A stretch of 64,000 nucleotides of DNA from Cliona cf. orientalis (GCA_963930775.1 OZ005693.1:3472001-3536000), one strand, 5' to 3'; shown: positions 47,342 to 59,580, counted from the first letter of the stretch. Program-made: numbers and translations. Notes: a model not told the origin generated them from the sequence alone.

Positions 47342-48567
47342 TCAATAAGAGTAGTATCTTTCAGCAAAGAAGTGTTCATTGGGCAGTAAATCTTCTCTTT
47401 TCCGCATCTTGTATCGCTTTATCACCCTGGCATGCTAAAATTACAAAAAGGGAGAGATATGCAACTATTATTAGCAGTGCATACCAGAATTCACAGCTGA
47501 TGGTCCCAGTACCCAAACTCGAGAGATCCTTTTTGAAGAGCACCACTGCAATTATTGCTATCGTTGGGGTTGAAAAAATTGAAATCAAGGTATACTGTGC
47601 TCCTATTATTGCACCCTTCATGGAGTAAGGTGCTTGAGAAGAGATAAACTCTATTAACCCTGTAAGGATCGAGGAAAGTTAGTGAGATGAAATGGAGATA
47701 TTGAGGAATGGCCAACCACCGATCATTTAGGTTTTGGCTAAGTAAGCCATATCTTTCATGAAATATACACTGGATAGTTGCATTGTATTCGCTTTTTAAA
47801 TAATTGTGTCGGGAGATGACATCAAAAGCAATTAGTGTGGTGACACGCATAATTTGAGCGATTATTCCTATCATAATTTTCCATAAACTCTTTATTCTTC
47901 CACAACATATACAGCGTTGAAAGAGTGGATAAATGATAAATTCGTGAAATATGATCAACAGGAGTATACCAAGATGAACACTGTTGGTCAGGCTTGTTTC
48001 TGCGTAACAATCTGTAATAGTTTCTCTGTAACTTGGTTCACCAACGACGTGCCATTTAGTGAATCGGTTGTATAGTTTTTCAACGTGAATGTACAAAATA
48101 TTTGCTGCAACAAGTATATATATATACTTGCGATCATGGCAAAAATCGATATTAGAGGAAGAAGTCTCAGAAGTGTTTTGACATCTTCCACCTGCTCTGT
48201 TGTGAATGGTCCTCCATATTTACTCTTACCAAAGTCAATACGAGAAGGAAGCTCATCTTCACAGTAGGTGAAGGCACTTCTGCATCGAGGATACTTTGTA
48301 ACAATAGCAAATTTGATGACCTTGTAGATCATTTTAAAGGAATATTTAGGTGGTGGCTCCTTTATTAATGATTTGTTGAAACTAATTATCAGTAACAGTG
48401 CTAGCGTTAGACACACACAAAGTAGCAATGAAAGATAAAGCCTATTTTGTGTAGTGAGACACGAAAAATTAAACTCTACAATAAATCCAGTAGTGATTAG
48501 GGAGTTGACATACCAAACTATGAAGGACTTTATTTCAGTTGTTGAAGCATCGTGGAGCTGATCTAGA
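47342..48567 (-). pseudogene. POT12: 5'-truncated, frame-broken subfamily 2 copy
   Basis: Covers from DQLHDASTTEIKSF (48567) to the tail. Frame breaks: a (TA)n expansion near 48115 replacing the LVAAN codons, extra bases near 47668 (GGATCGAGGAAAG), and changes near 47425 where KRYKMRKRE should be. The 5' end stops inside the FGLDQL codons and joins the 3' flank of POT13 (AGATATTGTAGC), so helices 1-4 are gone. Confidence 0.9.
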
Positions 48568-48856
48568 TATTGTAGCAATGTACTATTATGTATTTCCACA
48601 CAATTATTATATGGGTGGTATTTTCTTGAAGAACTGCAATTATGCTGATATGTTCCATGCAGTCTAAAGGAAAACACGACAGTATAACTAGTAAACTGTT
48701 GATCAATCTGAGAAAGATGACACAAGTATCAATGATCATTATTATTGTAAATAGTACCTCTTAGCAAAGACTAATTGGTACATACATGCATACACTAATT
48801 CACACATGTGTGTACAAATAAAACTGTGATCTAATTTCACATGTATATGTGCTATG
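48568..48856. other. 3' flank of POT13
   Basis: Nearly identical to 30035-30339. Carries the decayed tail motif AATAGTACCTCTTAGCAAAG at 48751. The left edge is the POT12 breakpoint. Confidence 0.8.
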
Positions 48857-50569
48857 TCAATAAGAATAGTATCTTTCAGCAAAGAAATGTTCATTGGGCA
48901 ATAAATCTTCTCTTTTCCGCATCTTATATCGCTTTACCATCCATGCTAAAATTACAAAGAGGGAGAGACATGCAACTATTATTAGCAGTGCATACCAAAA
49001 TTCACAACCGATAATCCCAGTACCCAAACTCGAGAGATCCTTTTTGTAGAACACCACTGCAGCAATTATTACAACCAAGGGGATTATACAAACTGAAATC
49101 AAGGTAAACTGTGCTCCTATTATGACACCCTTCATGGAATAAGGAGCTTGAGAACAAATAAACTCTGTTGCGCCTGTGAGGAGGAAGGTTAGTGAGATAA
49201 AATGGAGATATTGAGGAATGGCCAACCACCGATAATTTAGACTTTGGCTTAGAAGGCCATGATTTTCATGAAATTTACACTGGATAGTTGCATTGTATTC
49301 ACTTTTTAAATAGTTGTGTCGGGAGAAGACATCAAAAGCAATCAGTGTGGTGACACGCATAATTTGAAACATTATTCTCATCGAAATTTTCCATAAACTC
49401 TTTATTCTTCCACAGCATATACAGCGATAAAAGAGTGGGTAAATAATAAATTCATGAAACACAATCAACAGGAGAATACCAAGATTAACACTGTTGGTCA
49501 GGCTTGTTTCTGCATAACATTTAGCAACGATTTCTCTGGAACCTAGTTCATGAAGAACATTCAATTCAGTGAATCGGTTGTATTGTTTATCTAGGTGAAT
49601 GTACAGAAAGTTTGCTGCAGCAAGTGCACTGGCAATCACACCAAGAATCAATATTAGGGGAAGAAGTCTCAGAAGTGTTTTGACATCTTCCACCTGCTCT
49701 GTTGTGAATGGTCCTCCATATTTACTCTTACCAAAGTCAATGCGAGAAGGAAGCTCATCTTCACAGTAGGTGAAGGCACTTCTGCATCGAGGATGCTTTG
49801 TAACAATAGCAAATTTGATGACCTTATAGATCAATTTAAAAGAATATTTAGGTGGTGGCTCCTTTATTAATGATTTATTAAAACTAATTATCAGTAATAG
49901 TGCTAGTGTTAAACACACACAAAGTAGCAATGAAAGATAGAGCTTATTTTGTGTAGTGAGGCACGAAAAATTAAACTCTACAACAAATCCAGTAGTGATT
50001 AGGGAGTTGACATACCAAACTATGAAGGACTTTATTTCAGTTGTTGAAGCATCGTGGAGCTGATCTAGTCCAAACTGAATGATATTGGATTGAAATGCTC
50101 CAAGCCCAATGCTTATCAGGCAGAATAATGAAGTTTGAACAATATGCTTATCGTAATGGTGATAAATCTCATTTAGTTGTCCGACAACAGCACTTACTGT
50201 TATTGCAATCATAAGGAGCCACATTATCCAAATGCTGCAACGAATCACTTTGTACCTTCCAATGAAGGCATCAGTCAACCATCCTGCTATGGCTGTGGTA
50301 ATACCAAATGGAATAAGCCAAACCTGATATACCGGTTTATGAGCTGTAATGCTTGCAATAATATAAAGTATACTTGTGACTAGATAACTGATTGCCAGTA
50401 CCAGTACAGCTCCTTTGTTCTTAACTCTTCTTATCTGGTAGCGTTTTATATTGCAGCAGGCTTTTAACTTGTCTTTTCTAGTGATTACCTGGTTATTGAA
50501 ACTTGATAACGAAATACTTTTTGATGAATTGGATGAGTTAGTATTCTCTTCTATCATGATTATCCACAA
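48857..50569 (-). CDS. POT13: SLC15/POT-like transporter, intact, subfamily 2
   Basis: A 570-residue single-exon protein with all family marks in order: RRVKNKGAVLVLAISYL, GWLTDAFIGRY, QSNIIQFGLDQL, central loop, CICCGR, SQAPYSMKG, tail AERYYSY. The more conserved start is four codons in (MIEENTNSS). C-terminal three quarters differ from POT8 at only a few residues (ISMRIM against ILMGII, DVF against DVI), while residues 1-150 differ often (ILYIIASITAHKPVYQ against IFYFLVTSAVHEPVHL). The extracellular end of helix 1 to helix 2 is where the open copies differ most. Product likely a membrane carrier; substrate unknown. Confidence 0.88.
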   Translation of the reverse strand: MWIIMIEENTNSSNSSKSISLSSFNNQVITRKDKLKACCNIKRYQIRRVKNKGAVLVLAISYLVTSILYIIASITAHKPVYQVWLIPFGITTAIAGWLTDAFIGRYKVIRCSIWIMWLLMIAITVSAVVGQLNEIYHHYDKHIVQTSLFCLISIGLGAFQSNIIQFGLDQLHDASTTEIKSFIVWYVNSLITTGFVVEFNFSCLTTQNKLYLSLLLCVCLTLALLLIISFNKSLIKEPPPKYSFKLIYKVIKFAIVTKHPRCRSAFTYCEDELPSRIDFGKSKYGGPFTTEQVEDVKTLLRLLPLILILGVIASALAAANFLYIHLDKQYNRFTELNVLHELGSREIVAKCYAETSLTNSVNLGILLLIVFHEFIIYPLFYRCICCGRIKSLWKISMRIMFQIMRVTTLIAFDVFSRHNYLKSEYNATIQCKFHENHGLLSQSLNYRWLAIPQYLHFISLTFLLTGATEFICSQAPYSMKGVIIGAQFTLISVCIIPLVVIIAAVVFYKKDLSSLGTGIIGCEFWYALLIIVACLSLFVILAWMVKRYKMRKREDLLPNEHFFAERYYSY

Positions 50570-51662
50570 GTGTAGTTCTTAATTGTCATGAGCAGTATTG
50601 AATTTTACTCTGTGTAATTGCTATAGTCATCCATAACCCTGTTTTTGACTCATGAAAGTTATATTAATTTTTGAGCTGTGCTTACCTTTGACAACTATGA
50701 AAACAGAGTGCTTAAATTGTGTGTATTTTAGAAATGGTTTTTACTAACCTATCCTCAATAGTGCCTAAACATTATTGTGTGAATGTTAAAATCTCTCATT
50801 TTCAGTATCATGCATGTTTTTCATGTAGCTATCATAAACTGTAAACAAAGTTATCATAAAGATTGACCCGTACTTCATCTTTGTACATCAGTTCAAGGCT
50901 AGGTGATGGCTAATTCCTTGGAGTTACAACATGTAGTTAACAAATTAATTTCTTGGTCTCTTCATTGCTCAACCAGACTAGCAAACTGTGAATATTCTAT
51001 AGGTTGATGTTTTCATCATCAGACAGCATGTTTGCATAATGAGGCCTTAGCCTAAGTGTGTGCTTTGGAGCTATAATATTAATATATGTACCTCTATGTT
51101 CACTATCAGTATATTGCTAGCATGCAATGGAAACTGTATTATTATAATATTATAATACTACTGGTGATGAAAATCATCTGTGCTGGGCGAGCCTTCGCAA
51201 AAATCACAAAATTTCTTTGAAAGCACACAGGCATGCATGCGCACATGGGGTTGGTACCCCAATACTATTAGATGGGCCTGAGAAGCTACCACGACATTAA
51301 AAGTATCACAGATTGCTAATAATATTTATCACCTATACCATATTATTTTAATAGTAGTCTACATGCCATGACCATGAATCCGAGTCGAGTACCTGTAGCC
51401 AGGCTCACCCCGTACGCCCCGAATTAGGTAATATAAAAAATTATGTTTGTCACTTTTGATAAAATCAGAACTCCAGCTATAGCTATACCATAATCATGAT
51501 AGTAATGAATGCTAGCTATGTGTCTGTTGGAGAGTGGTCAATAATGCCATGATAATTATCTATCGCTGACTATTGCTTGTATTTTGTGTGTCCCTTAATT
51601 ATGAATAGAATTCTTTAACCTTGTACAAGGCTAATTAGCATTATAAATGAACACAAACCACA
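50570..51662. other. Spacer POT13-POT14, no gene
   Basis: Unique AT-rich DNA at the boundary between subfamilies 2 and 1. No open frame, repeat end or RNA gene was recognised. Confidence 0.5.
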
Positions 51663-53273
51663 TCAGTTAGTTTGCGAATAATATCTTTCAGCAAAGATGT
51701 GTTCATTTGGTAGCACATCTTCTCTCTTTCTGTTCTTGTACCACCTTCCAGCAATAAGGAGTACTCCACTAAAAAGGACTATAACAATTAGTGTTGAAAG
51801 CAGATACCAAAATTCACAGCTGATGACTCCAGTGCCCCAGGTGGATGACTGCTTAGTGAATGGCCAGTAGATACCATAGTCGATCATAGTGAAGATGAAC
51901 ATACTTCCGTAGCAGGCTCCGATCATAAGTCCTCTCATGGAGTATGGGGTTTGGGATGCTAGAAACTCAATGCTAGAAATACATAGAATAGTTGTTCCTA
52001 TGGTTCCAAAAGAGTATGGAATGGCCAACCAATATTTATAGGAGCTCCAAGTGAGTGAGGCAGGATAAAAGCATGACATTGTGATATTTTGTCCATGAGG
52101 ATTGATATGCATTTGTCTTGCTGTTATATCGTATATTATGAGTACGATAATTTGCATCATTTGCAGTACCATACCTGCTAATAACTTTTGATAAATTTTG
52201 AGTGAAGGATAGCACTTTCGTAAGCAGGGGTAAATAACAAACTCATGTAGAGATATCAGTACTACATTGGGAGCATAGTCGAATATAAATGTTGATAGAC
52301 TTTCAGTGTAACACTTTTTGAAAGGCAGTGTTGATATTATTTGTCGAAACGTGTCAAATAGTCTCTCATAAAATAATGTATACACCATTACTATTTCACC
52401 AGCTAATACACTAGCGGTAGAAATGACAATTAGTAATCGTAGAAATGTTTTGACATCTTCCACCTGCTCTGTTGTGAATGGTCCTCCATATTTACTCTTA
52501 CCAAAGTCAATGCGAGAAGGAAGCTCATCTTCACAGTAGGTGAAGGCACTCCTGTACCGAGGACGCTTGTGTTTGATAGCATATTTTACCACCTTATAGA
52601 TTAATGCAATAGGATTTTGTGTCACTGGTTCCTTTATTAGTAGATTTTCAAGGAATAGAGATGAAATAACGATAATTGTAACACTCGTACAGACTATTAA
52701 TTGTCCAAGAATGAAATGTTTAGAGTTGAGACATATGTTTGTGAAGTTGAAAAGAGTACCATTACAGCTATAGGTACAAACATACCATGTGATGAAAGCA
52801 GTAATCTCAGTTGTCGAAGCATCTTGGAGCTGATCTAGTCCAAACTGGATGATGTTGGCCTGATATCCTCCAAAGCTGAATGCCAATATAAAACTTATTA
52901 TGTAGGAAATAACTGTGAAGGTGTTGTGATGACCTGGAATAATCTGCTCCATTACAGAATTCACTGTAGCCAGCATTGAGGCAATCCACATGATCCACAT
53001 GCTCCAGTGTATCACCTTGTAGCGTCCAAAGCGAACATCAGCCAGCCACCCAGCAAAGGGTAGAGTGAAGCCCAAAACGACCATGGTTATCTCTAAGCCT
53101 TTAGGCTCAATTAATGCCATGAAATAGTTGTACACACTTGCTGCCAAGAAATTCCATGCTAGTACTATAATGGCTCCCTTGTTATTGAGCTTTCTTATTT
53201 GATAGTTTGACATGCAACTTGTTTTAGTCTTCTTTGTAGCTGACGGTTGTCTCAGTAGGGGTGTCCGCTCCAT
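51663..53273 (-). CDS. POT14: SLC15/POT-like transporter, intact, subfamily 1
   Basis: A 536-residue single-exon protein. It starts MERTPLLRQPS, which contains an acidic di-leucine signal (ERTPLL) of the kind that sends membrane proteins to lysosomes, as in SLC15A3/A4; POT2 lacks it. Then YQIRKLNNKGAIIVLAWNF (no ExxER), GWLADVRFGRY, GYQANIIQFGLDQL, central loop with YRSAF instead of CRSAF, SQTPYSMRG and tail RYYSQTN. Codon-level match to POT2 is high only in GWLAD to IASMLATV, FGLDQL, the central loop and the tail. It is the best candidate for a functional subfamily 1 gene besides POT2. Confidence 0.88.
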   Translation of the reverse strand: MERTPLLRQPSATKKTKTSCMSNYQIRKLNNKGAIIVLAWNFLAASVYNYFMALIEPKGLEITMVVLGFTLPFAGWLADVRFGRYKVIHWSMWIMWIASMLATVNSVMEQIIPGHHNTFTVISYIISFILAFSFGGYQANIIQFGLDQLQDASTTEITAFITWYVCTYSCNGTLFNFTNICLNSKHFILGQLIVCTSVTIIVISSLFLENLLIKEPVTQNPIALIYKVVKYAIKHKRPRYRSAFTYCEDELPSRIDFGKSKYGGPFTTEQVEDVKTFLRLLIVISTASVLAGEIVMVYTLFYERLFDTFRQIISTLPFKKCYTESLSTFIFDYAPNVVLISLHEFVIYPCLRKCYPSLKIYQKLLAGMVLQMMQIIVLIIYDITARQMHINPHGQNITMSCFYPASLTWSSYKYWLAIPYSFGTIGTTILCISSIEFLASQTPYSMRGLMIGACYGSMFIFTMIDYGIYWPFTKQSSTWGTGVISCEFWYLLSTLIVIVLFSGVLLIAGRWYKNRKREDVLPNEHIFAERYYSQTN

Positions 53274-53917
53274 TGGGTAATGTGCACGTATCTTCAGTTG
53301 ATTCTCCTATACAATAATGAAGTAGTAGCTATTCTGACTAGTAAATGATCAGAAGCTTTGCTGTGCTAGCTAGCTAGCTTGGTCAGATTGTGAATTTACT
53401 TTTCTACATAATGCTTTTAAGCTATGCATTTTGTAGTACTCAGTTTGCTGTTAGTATTGAAAATGACCAAGTTCATTCGTGCAGCAGGTAGGTTTAGAAA
53501 TGCAGGAACCCTTGCTTGCTTGTAGTATTTGTCAAATTGTTCGAGGTTTCCAGTTGTTTGCATGAATGAAGTTGAAGTATAGTGAATCAGTATACACATG
53601 TCAGCTATTTTCACTACTCTAAACATTTATATTAGGACACGTTATAGAGTTCTGTTGATACAGTATGTTGTGGGCCCTTTCGTTCTGTAGTGAGATAGGA
53701 TATCGAGTGACTCAGCAATCATTCCAATACTTGATAAGAAAAAATAATAGAAAATAAAATTAATTGTATCAAAGATTTGTTACAGTTACTAGTGAAATAC
53801 AAAATTTCTGTTGCTAACTTCTAGTGATTACTTTATCACCCATCATGCAGTTATTAAAAATTTAAATGATGATGCATATTCAGCATGCACATGCTTCAAA
53901 ACAGTATTCAGCACGTA
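53274..53917. other. Spacer POT14-POT15, no gene
   Basis: No gene or repeat recognised apart from the MITE that begins at its far end. Confidence 0.5.
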
Positions 53918-54132
53918 CCTTAGTGTCACTAAAGTTAATTACACCTTAATTTAGCGAATTTGGCGATCTTTACCCAATTCGCTAAATTAAGATGAGGCCA
54001 AATATTTTTCGAGATGTATTATTCATGACATTGTATTGTGGTACATGCAAAATCGCTAAATTAAAGTGCAGCTAAATCCTCTCTCCTGAAAATCACTAAA
54101 TTAAAGTGCAGTTAACTTTAGTGACACTAAGG
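53918..54132. mobile_element. 215 bp palindromic MITE, TA duplication
   Basis: Inverted ends CCTTAGTGTCACTAAAGTTA match perfectly over 21 bases; TA on both sides. Inside, the words CGCTAAATTAA and TTAAAGTGCAG recur in direct and inverted form, so most of it can fold on itself. Tc1/mariner-like by its TA site. Confidence 0.88.
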
Positions 54133-54321
54133 TATAATGCAATCGGTTTTATCTTCAGTGGGAGCTGGCCATTAATTTTGTTGCTTTTCATCTTTCAAAT
54201 ACACCATGCACAAAACACACTAGCTAATATGCAATTCCTGTCTGAATGTATGTGTATACTATGTCTTTCTGTATAACTCTGATCCTCTACTAACGGAAAA
54301 ATTAGTCAATTTATAGTTGTA

Positions 54322-55917
54322 TTAGTTCACTTGTGAGTAGTATCTCTCAGCGAAAATGTGTTCATTTGGCAGCACATCTTCTCTCTTTCTGTTCTTGTAC
54401 CACCTTCCAGCAATTAGGAGTAGGACACTGAATATGATCATGACAAGTAGCACTGAAAGTAGATACCAAAATTCACAGCTGATGATTCCAGTACCCCAGG
54501 AGAAATGCTGAGTGAATGGCCAGTAGATGCCATATCCAATTATAGTGAATATGAATATTATTCCATAGACAGCACCAACTGTTAGTCCTCGCATGGAGTA
54601 TGGGATTTGGGAAAAAAGAAACTCAATACCACTAATGGATACCAGAATCAGAGACAATGATTCCAAGAGTTGTGATATGAATATTAAGTAGCTGTTGAAG
54701 CTCGTGCCTAATAAGCCATACTCAATTTCATTTTCAAGTAAGAGACAAGTGATATTCCTTTCATATTGTTCCATATATTTGTTTCTGGCTGTTATATTAA
54801 GTGCCATAAGTGTAATAACTCTTGCAATTTGTAGCAGCATTCCTAGTGCAAACTTTTGATACATTTTAATTGAAGGGAAATACTTATGCAAAACTGGGTA
54901 TAGAATGAACTCGTGCTTTCTTTGCTAAATGGTGTTAAGGATTTTACGCTGTTGAATATCTGCAAGAGGTGGATGTTGGGAATTAACAGTATAAAGAATT
55001 CGCCTAACAGAATACTAGCAACCGCTGTAATCACTAACAGTCGTAGAAATGTTTTGACATCTTCCACCTGCTCTGTTGTGAATGGTCCTCCATATTTACT
55101 CTTACCAAAGTCAATACAAGAAGGGAGCTCATCTTCACAGTAGGTGAAGGCACTTCTTTGTCTTAGATACTTGTTTTTTATGGCATATCTGATGACTTTG
55201 TATACTAGTTTTAGTGGATTTTGAATCACTTGCTCCTTTATTAGAGCATTGTGGCATATGAAGGTTGATGCGATCACTATGCTAGTACTAACACACACTA
55301 TTAAATGTCCCAGTAGTAGGTACTCATGTTTCATGCATGTATGACCCATTTCTGTTATCACTCGACTGCTGAAGTATGTCCAGCAGTACCAACTAATGAA
55401 AGCAGTAATCTCAATTGTTGAAGCATCTTGGAGCTGGTCTAGTCCAAACTGAAGCACATTAGCTTGATATCCTCCAAAACCAATCGCCATCAAAACTCCT
55501 GTTGCTATTGTGACCACCTCTATAAATAATTATCTTATAGTCATTTTCAAGTGAACTTGCCACTGCAGAGTGTATTGTAGCCAACATGGCGGCTATCCAC
55601 ATAAGCCGTATGCTCCAGCATATCACCTTATATCGTCCGAATCGAATGTCGGCAAGCCATCCAGCAAATGGCATTGTGAAGAGCCAAGCAATGAGGCTAA
55701 TCTTCAATCCTTTCGGTACATATACAATCAAATGATATGGCATACTTGCTAATAGGTAATTCCATATGACTATACAAATAGCTCCTTTGCTAGTGAGCTT
55801 CCTTCGTCGATAAGTTGGTTTGTAGTTTGATATCTCAATTGCTGTACATGAGTCTCCTTCACTGCATAGTGAAGATTGTCTTGTGGGTACTAGAGCATGT
55901 CTCGATCCTCTTTCCAT
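54322..55917 (-). pseudogene. POT15: subfamily 1 copy with two breaks
   Basis: Starts MERGSRHALVPTRQSSL at 55917, with YRRRKLTSKGAICIVIWNY, GWLADIRFGRY, GYQANVLQFGLDQL, central loop, SQIPYSMRG and tail RYYSQVN. The frame breaks near 55510 (between KIIIY and VTIATG) and again near 54910, where some 25 residues ahead of HEFILYP are also lost. The rest is well kept. Most diverged N-terminal half of subfamily 1 after POT1. If the first break were a small intron the gene could still be read that far, but no GT/AG pair of usual length fits. Confidence 0.82.
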
Positions 55918-56807
55918 CTTTGTTGCACTATAATATCGATAGTCAGTATCATGTTTTGCACAATGATTTTATTATAGCGGTTGAAAATCCTAATGAAAAA
56001 CATGTGCAATAAGTCAGCAATACATAATAATTATCATAACAAGAAACCTCTTGAGACCCAGCAATAGCAGCTGAGTTACACTGGTGAGAATATAGTCACC
56101 CAGGGGTATTCCATAAGAGAACCATAACTGGTATTGAGCCACACATGGTTTTTTATTATTATTGTACATAAAATAATTATATTATTGTCTAATTTGGTGT
56201 CATGCAGCTCTATGGTACTGTTTTGACTCCAAGATTGAATTTGTTATTAATTTGAAATGTCTATAGCACCTATTGTTTGTCAGAAGATCCTGTGTGATCA
56301 TGAGATCATTTCATCAACAGCTCTCCAAAGATTGCAATAGTTAATTTCACATGCAAAATCTGGTGTGTGTTTGATGATTAACGCCAAGGGCTTATAGGCT
56401 CCTAATGGAGAAGAGTGCATGTAACTATGCACCTGAAAAATTAATTCATAATATGTAAGGTAAATATATTACCTTAGGCAGTTATTACCTTAATAGAAAA
56501 TTCATAGTGAGCTATAGGCAGCACCTTTTGCTATATTTAATAGTTACAAACCACTGTAGCACAACTGTATGGCGTTATCTATAAGGCACTGACTAGAATA
56601 TTTTTCCCAAATCTATTCAGCAGAGTAACCCAGGTTAGAAATTTGCAATAGTCACAGTGGTTTGTGAGATGGTTTATTCCCCTGTCAATCGTGAAAATAC
56701 TGTGTGAAATATTTCTATTTCACTCATGTGTGTGGTTGTAAATTGATACCTGGGAAACCTGGTGCATGCTAAACTGAATGATCAGTGAAATAGAGGAAGT
56801 CATTATT
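55918..56807. other. Upstream of POT15, no gene
   Basis: Nothing recognised. Confidence 0.45.
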
Positions 56808-56872
56808 ATGCATATTATCTCTCAGCAAAGATGTGATTACTGATTTGCTTGCTTTCTGTTATTGTATCACAT
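56808..56872 (-). pseudogene. Worn POT tail relic
   Basis: TTATCTCTCAGCAAAGATGTG followed by CTTTCTGTTATTGTATCACA recalls the tail codons of subfamily 1 (KNRKRE..HIFAERYY) with deletions. It marks the outer edge of the array on this side. Confidence 0.6.
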
Positions 56873-57471
56873 TTACATGATGTTATGATCATAGACGGTT
56901 TAGCGTGTACTAATGTCATAATGAGTATTATTATTATTTAAAGCTCTATGATGGAAGAATACTACTAGCAACATTTTTTGAAGAGTGCAACTATCTACGG
57001 CAGTCTTTTCAGGATACAAAGTTGTTCACTGCTATTTCAGTTGCCTTTGTCCATACTTGCCCCATAGGACGCTGTATAAACCACTTTCGGGACTGTATCT
57101 CGATTCGTGTGGCAGCAGCTACCAAAAACCGAAGCTCAAAGTCAAAATATGATGCCTTCGCACTAGGATAGCCACTATTAAATTTTGGAGAATATACTGC
57201 TACCGCTTAGCCAGAAACACAAAAAAACTGTCACCAGAAGTCACGTACCTCGTTGTTGGGACTAGAACACCTCAGATACTGAACTAAGGAACTTCTCGTC
57301 ACTACAAATAGTTAGAAGAAGGCCTTGCTCACGAGGATAGCTAAGTTATCAGGTTTATTTAATAGCTACTGTCAAAAGTATTAGAAAAATGTGTGATTTT
57401 TGACCATTTTTTGTGTTTTTTCACAATTTTTATGGTTTTCATGCAACACATATTGTCCCAATGGACTCTAT

Positions 57472-57535
57472 TGCTCACGTGAGCAGTTTCCAATCCCGGT
57501 TACGTAGTCTGTATGATCTATGAGCCAGTACAGAA
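57472..57535. mobile_element. Fragment related to the right end of element C
   Basis: CTATTGCTCACGTGAGCAGT and TTCCAATCCCG..TACGTA match 44267-44305. The rest of the neighbourhood (56870-57930) does not match element C and contains no gene that I can see. Confidence 0.6.
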
Positions 57536-57927
57536 GGCTGTGTGACTAGGTTAGCATTCATCATGATTTACAGCATTTCTGTAAGAATGACTTGAGAACA
57601 ATAATGCATGGTTATCATTGGCTCAGTAGATCTTTGAGTCAACAGCTATTGAATACAGATGTGTCTATTCAAATGATATTAATACATTTGCATTACATGC
57701 TTCACTCATGCATTCTGGCATATTACTATATTATGGTTAAATTCACAATGTATTATTAATCTTTGTTCAGCCTCAGAGGGTAGATATTTTGCTTTTAAGA
57801 AGTTATCTCTATATAAATATACAATTAACCACACTATGCATTTCCTGTCCTTAATTGTTTATATAATATTATGTGTATACATCATGTCTTTCCTGCATAT
57901 CAGTTCAAGTGTAATTCTAATCCTCTA

Positions 57928-59300
57928 CTAACGGATAAAATTAAAATGATGTTTATGCATGCATAAACTATAGTTAATAGCATCAGGCCGGCGTAAAGAG
58001 CACGTTTGCCCATGACGTATGGCGCATGCGCATACGTCACACGAGTATACAATTATTCTAAATAAAGCACACTTTAACTGCGCAACAACTCCTGCAAGCA
58101 AGAAGAACATCGCAGTGGAAAAATCTTTGAATCGCCTTGCCACCGAACAGTTACGAACGGCCAACGCCATGACCAGAGCCTAATAAGACAAGCTACCGCC
58201 ATGGTCAATGCAGGAGACGACCCTTCCTTCCGTATTTAAATTATCACTGACCTAGGCCTTGGGTCCATCACGGTTACACCTCAGACATCCTGTCAGTAAT
58301 GAGAAATTCTCCAATGGCTTATCACGACCCGTTTCAGTCCGGGAGATCCTGAAGGGCCCTTTCACAGCACAGTGCACGACTTGAGGTGCATGACCATGCA
58401 CTCACAGCCACCTTGGTGAACCGGATTAAAACACGACAATGCGGTACACTACAACATCATCAATTCAACCGGTACTTTTCTGTTCCTCAAATGGTCCGTA
58501 AGTTAATCATTAGAGTTCATTAACTTGTGATGTCTGCTGGCGGCATGCATGGCCATGACAGATACTTTTAGATTGTAATTCAAAGCGGCAGTGGCTAAAC
58601 TGTACATGTAGACCTGAATACATACGCCATTTTTTTTGTACTTACAGCCTGGCCAGCACCAGGTACGTACATATCTTTATAGGCAGCATGCACAACTCAG
58701 ACTCAGTGCCTCAGGTTCACATGCGGGAAGCCATCTATTTTTAGTACTCCCAGCATCTACAGTCCCGGTTCCACAAGGAATTTAATTCCATTTCCGCTGC
58801 CTGTTTATACTCCTCATGGCCATGTAGCCCGTTGTCCTACAGAATTCTCAGTCACCAATTAATTTACCATCTGGTCAAATAGACCCGATTGCATTACTAC
58901 ACAATAGGAAATGCAAACCCTTCAATCAGAGGGTTCATATTACTCTGTAATATCAAATGCCCACATGCCCACTTTGTAAGGGACAACTATTCCGAGTCGG
59001 TAAGACTTTTAGACTATCATGTCCTTGTATTCCATGACATCAGGAGGTCACGGGTGTACATCGACCTCATGTTGAAATAGCTAATCAAGCAGAGGCTTTG
59101 ACCTCCAACCACGAAGGTTCTTAATTGTGTAGAAATATGGAGTATTAATACCCCTAACATGTATTGTGTCGAGCCAAACAATCTTGTGTCAATCATGATC
59201 CCCCCACTTCCTAGCATGCAAATCACAGTATGCACACTTGGTTCGGGGGCTAAATACGACACATTCAGACAAATGCTGTCCACTTTACCTCGATTCGACT
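57928..59300. other. Gene-free DNA with coding-like scraps
   Basis: Less AT-rich than the array. Open stretches of 60-96 codons on both strands look like nothing known and are interrupted. It may be an old, worn transposable element, but no end repeats or domain were found. Confidence 0.3.
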
Positions 59301-59309
59301 TAGACATTT

Positions 59310-59580
59310 ACATGTAACATCACTGCACACACATGCAGTGATTTATTCCATTTACCATGGTCACATGGGCTGCAGTCCACAGTATTTTGCACAACATCCT
59401 GCTCCATTTTAATATGGTCACATTATGATCTGCTCTGCAGAATTATGTTATTCCGTTACATATGCAGTGACCTGCTCCGGTTAGTGTAATCACACTCTGT
59501 TATCCAATCTATCCAACATCATTGCACATAGGCAATAATGTGCCCCAATGCAATGTGGTCATACATGCTGAAGTTGATTT
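59310..59580. repeat. Diverged ~70 bp tandem repeats
   Basis: Four poor copies of a pattern CAGTGA..TGCTCCATTT..ATGGTCACAT..TGCTCTGCA with spacing of roughly 70 bases. Origin unknown. Confidence 0.5.

Noticed and set aside
57928-58170. 80-codon minus-strand frame as a gene
   Set aside because: Low-complexity match to nothing known; composition and neighbouring scraps suggest worn repeat DNA.
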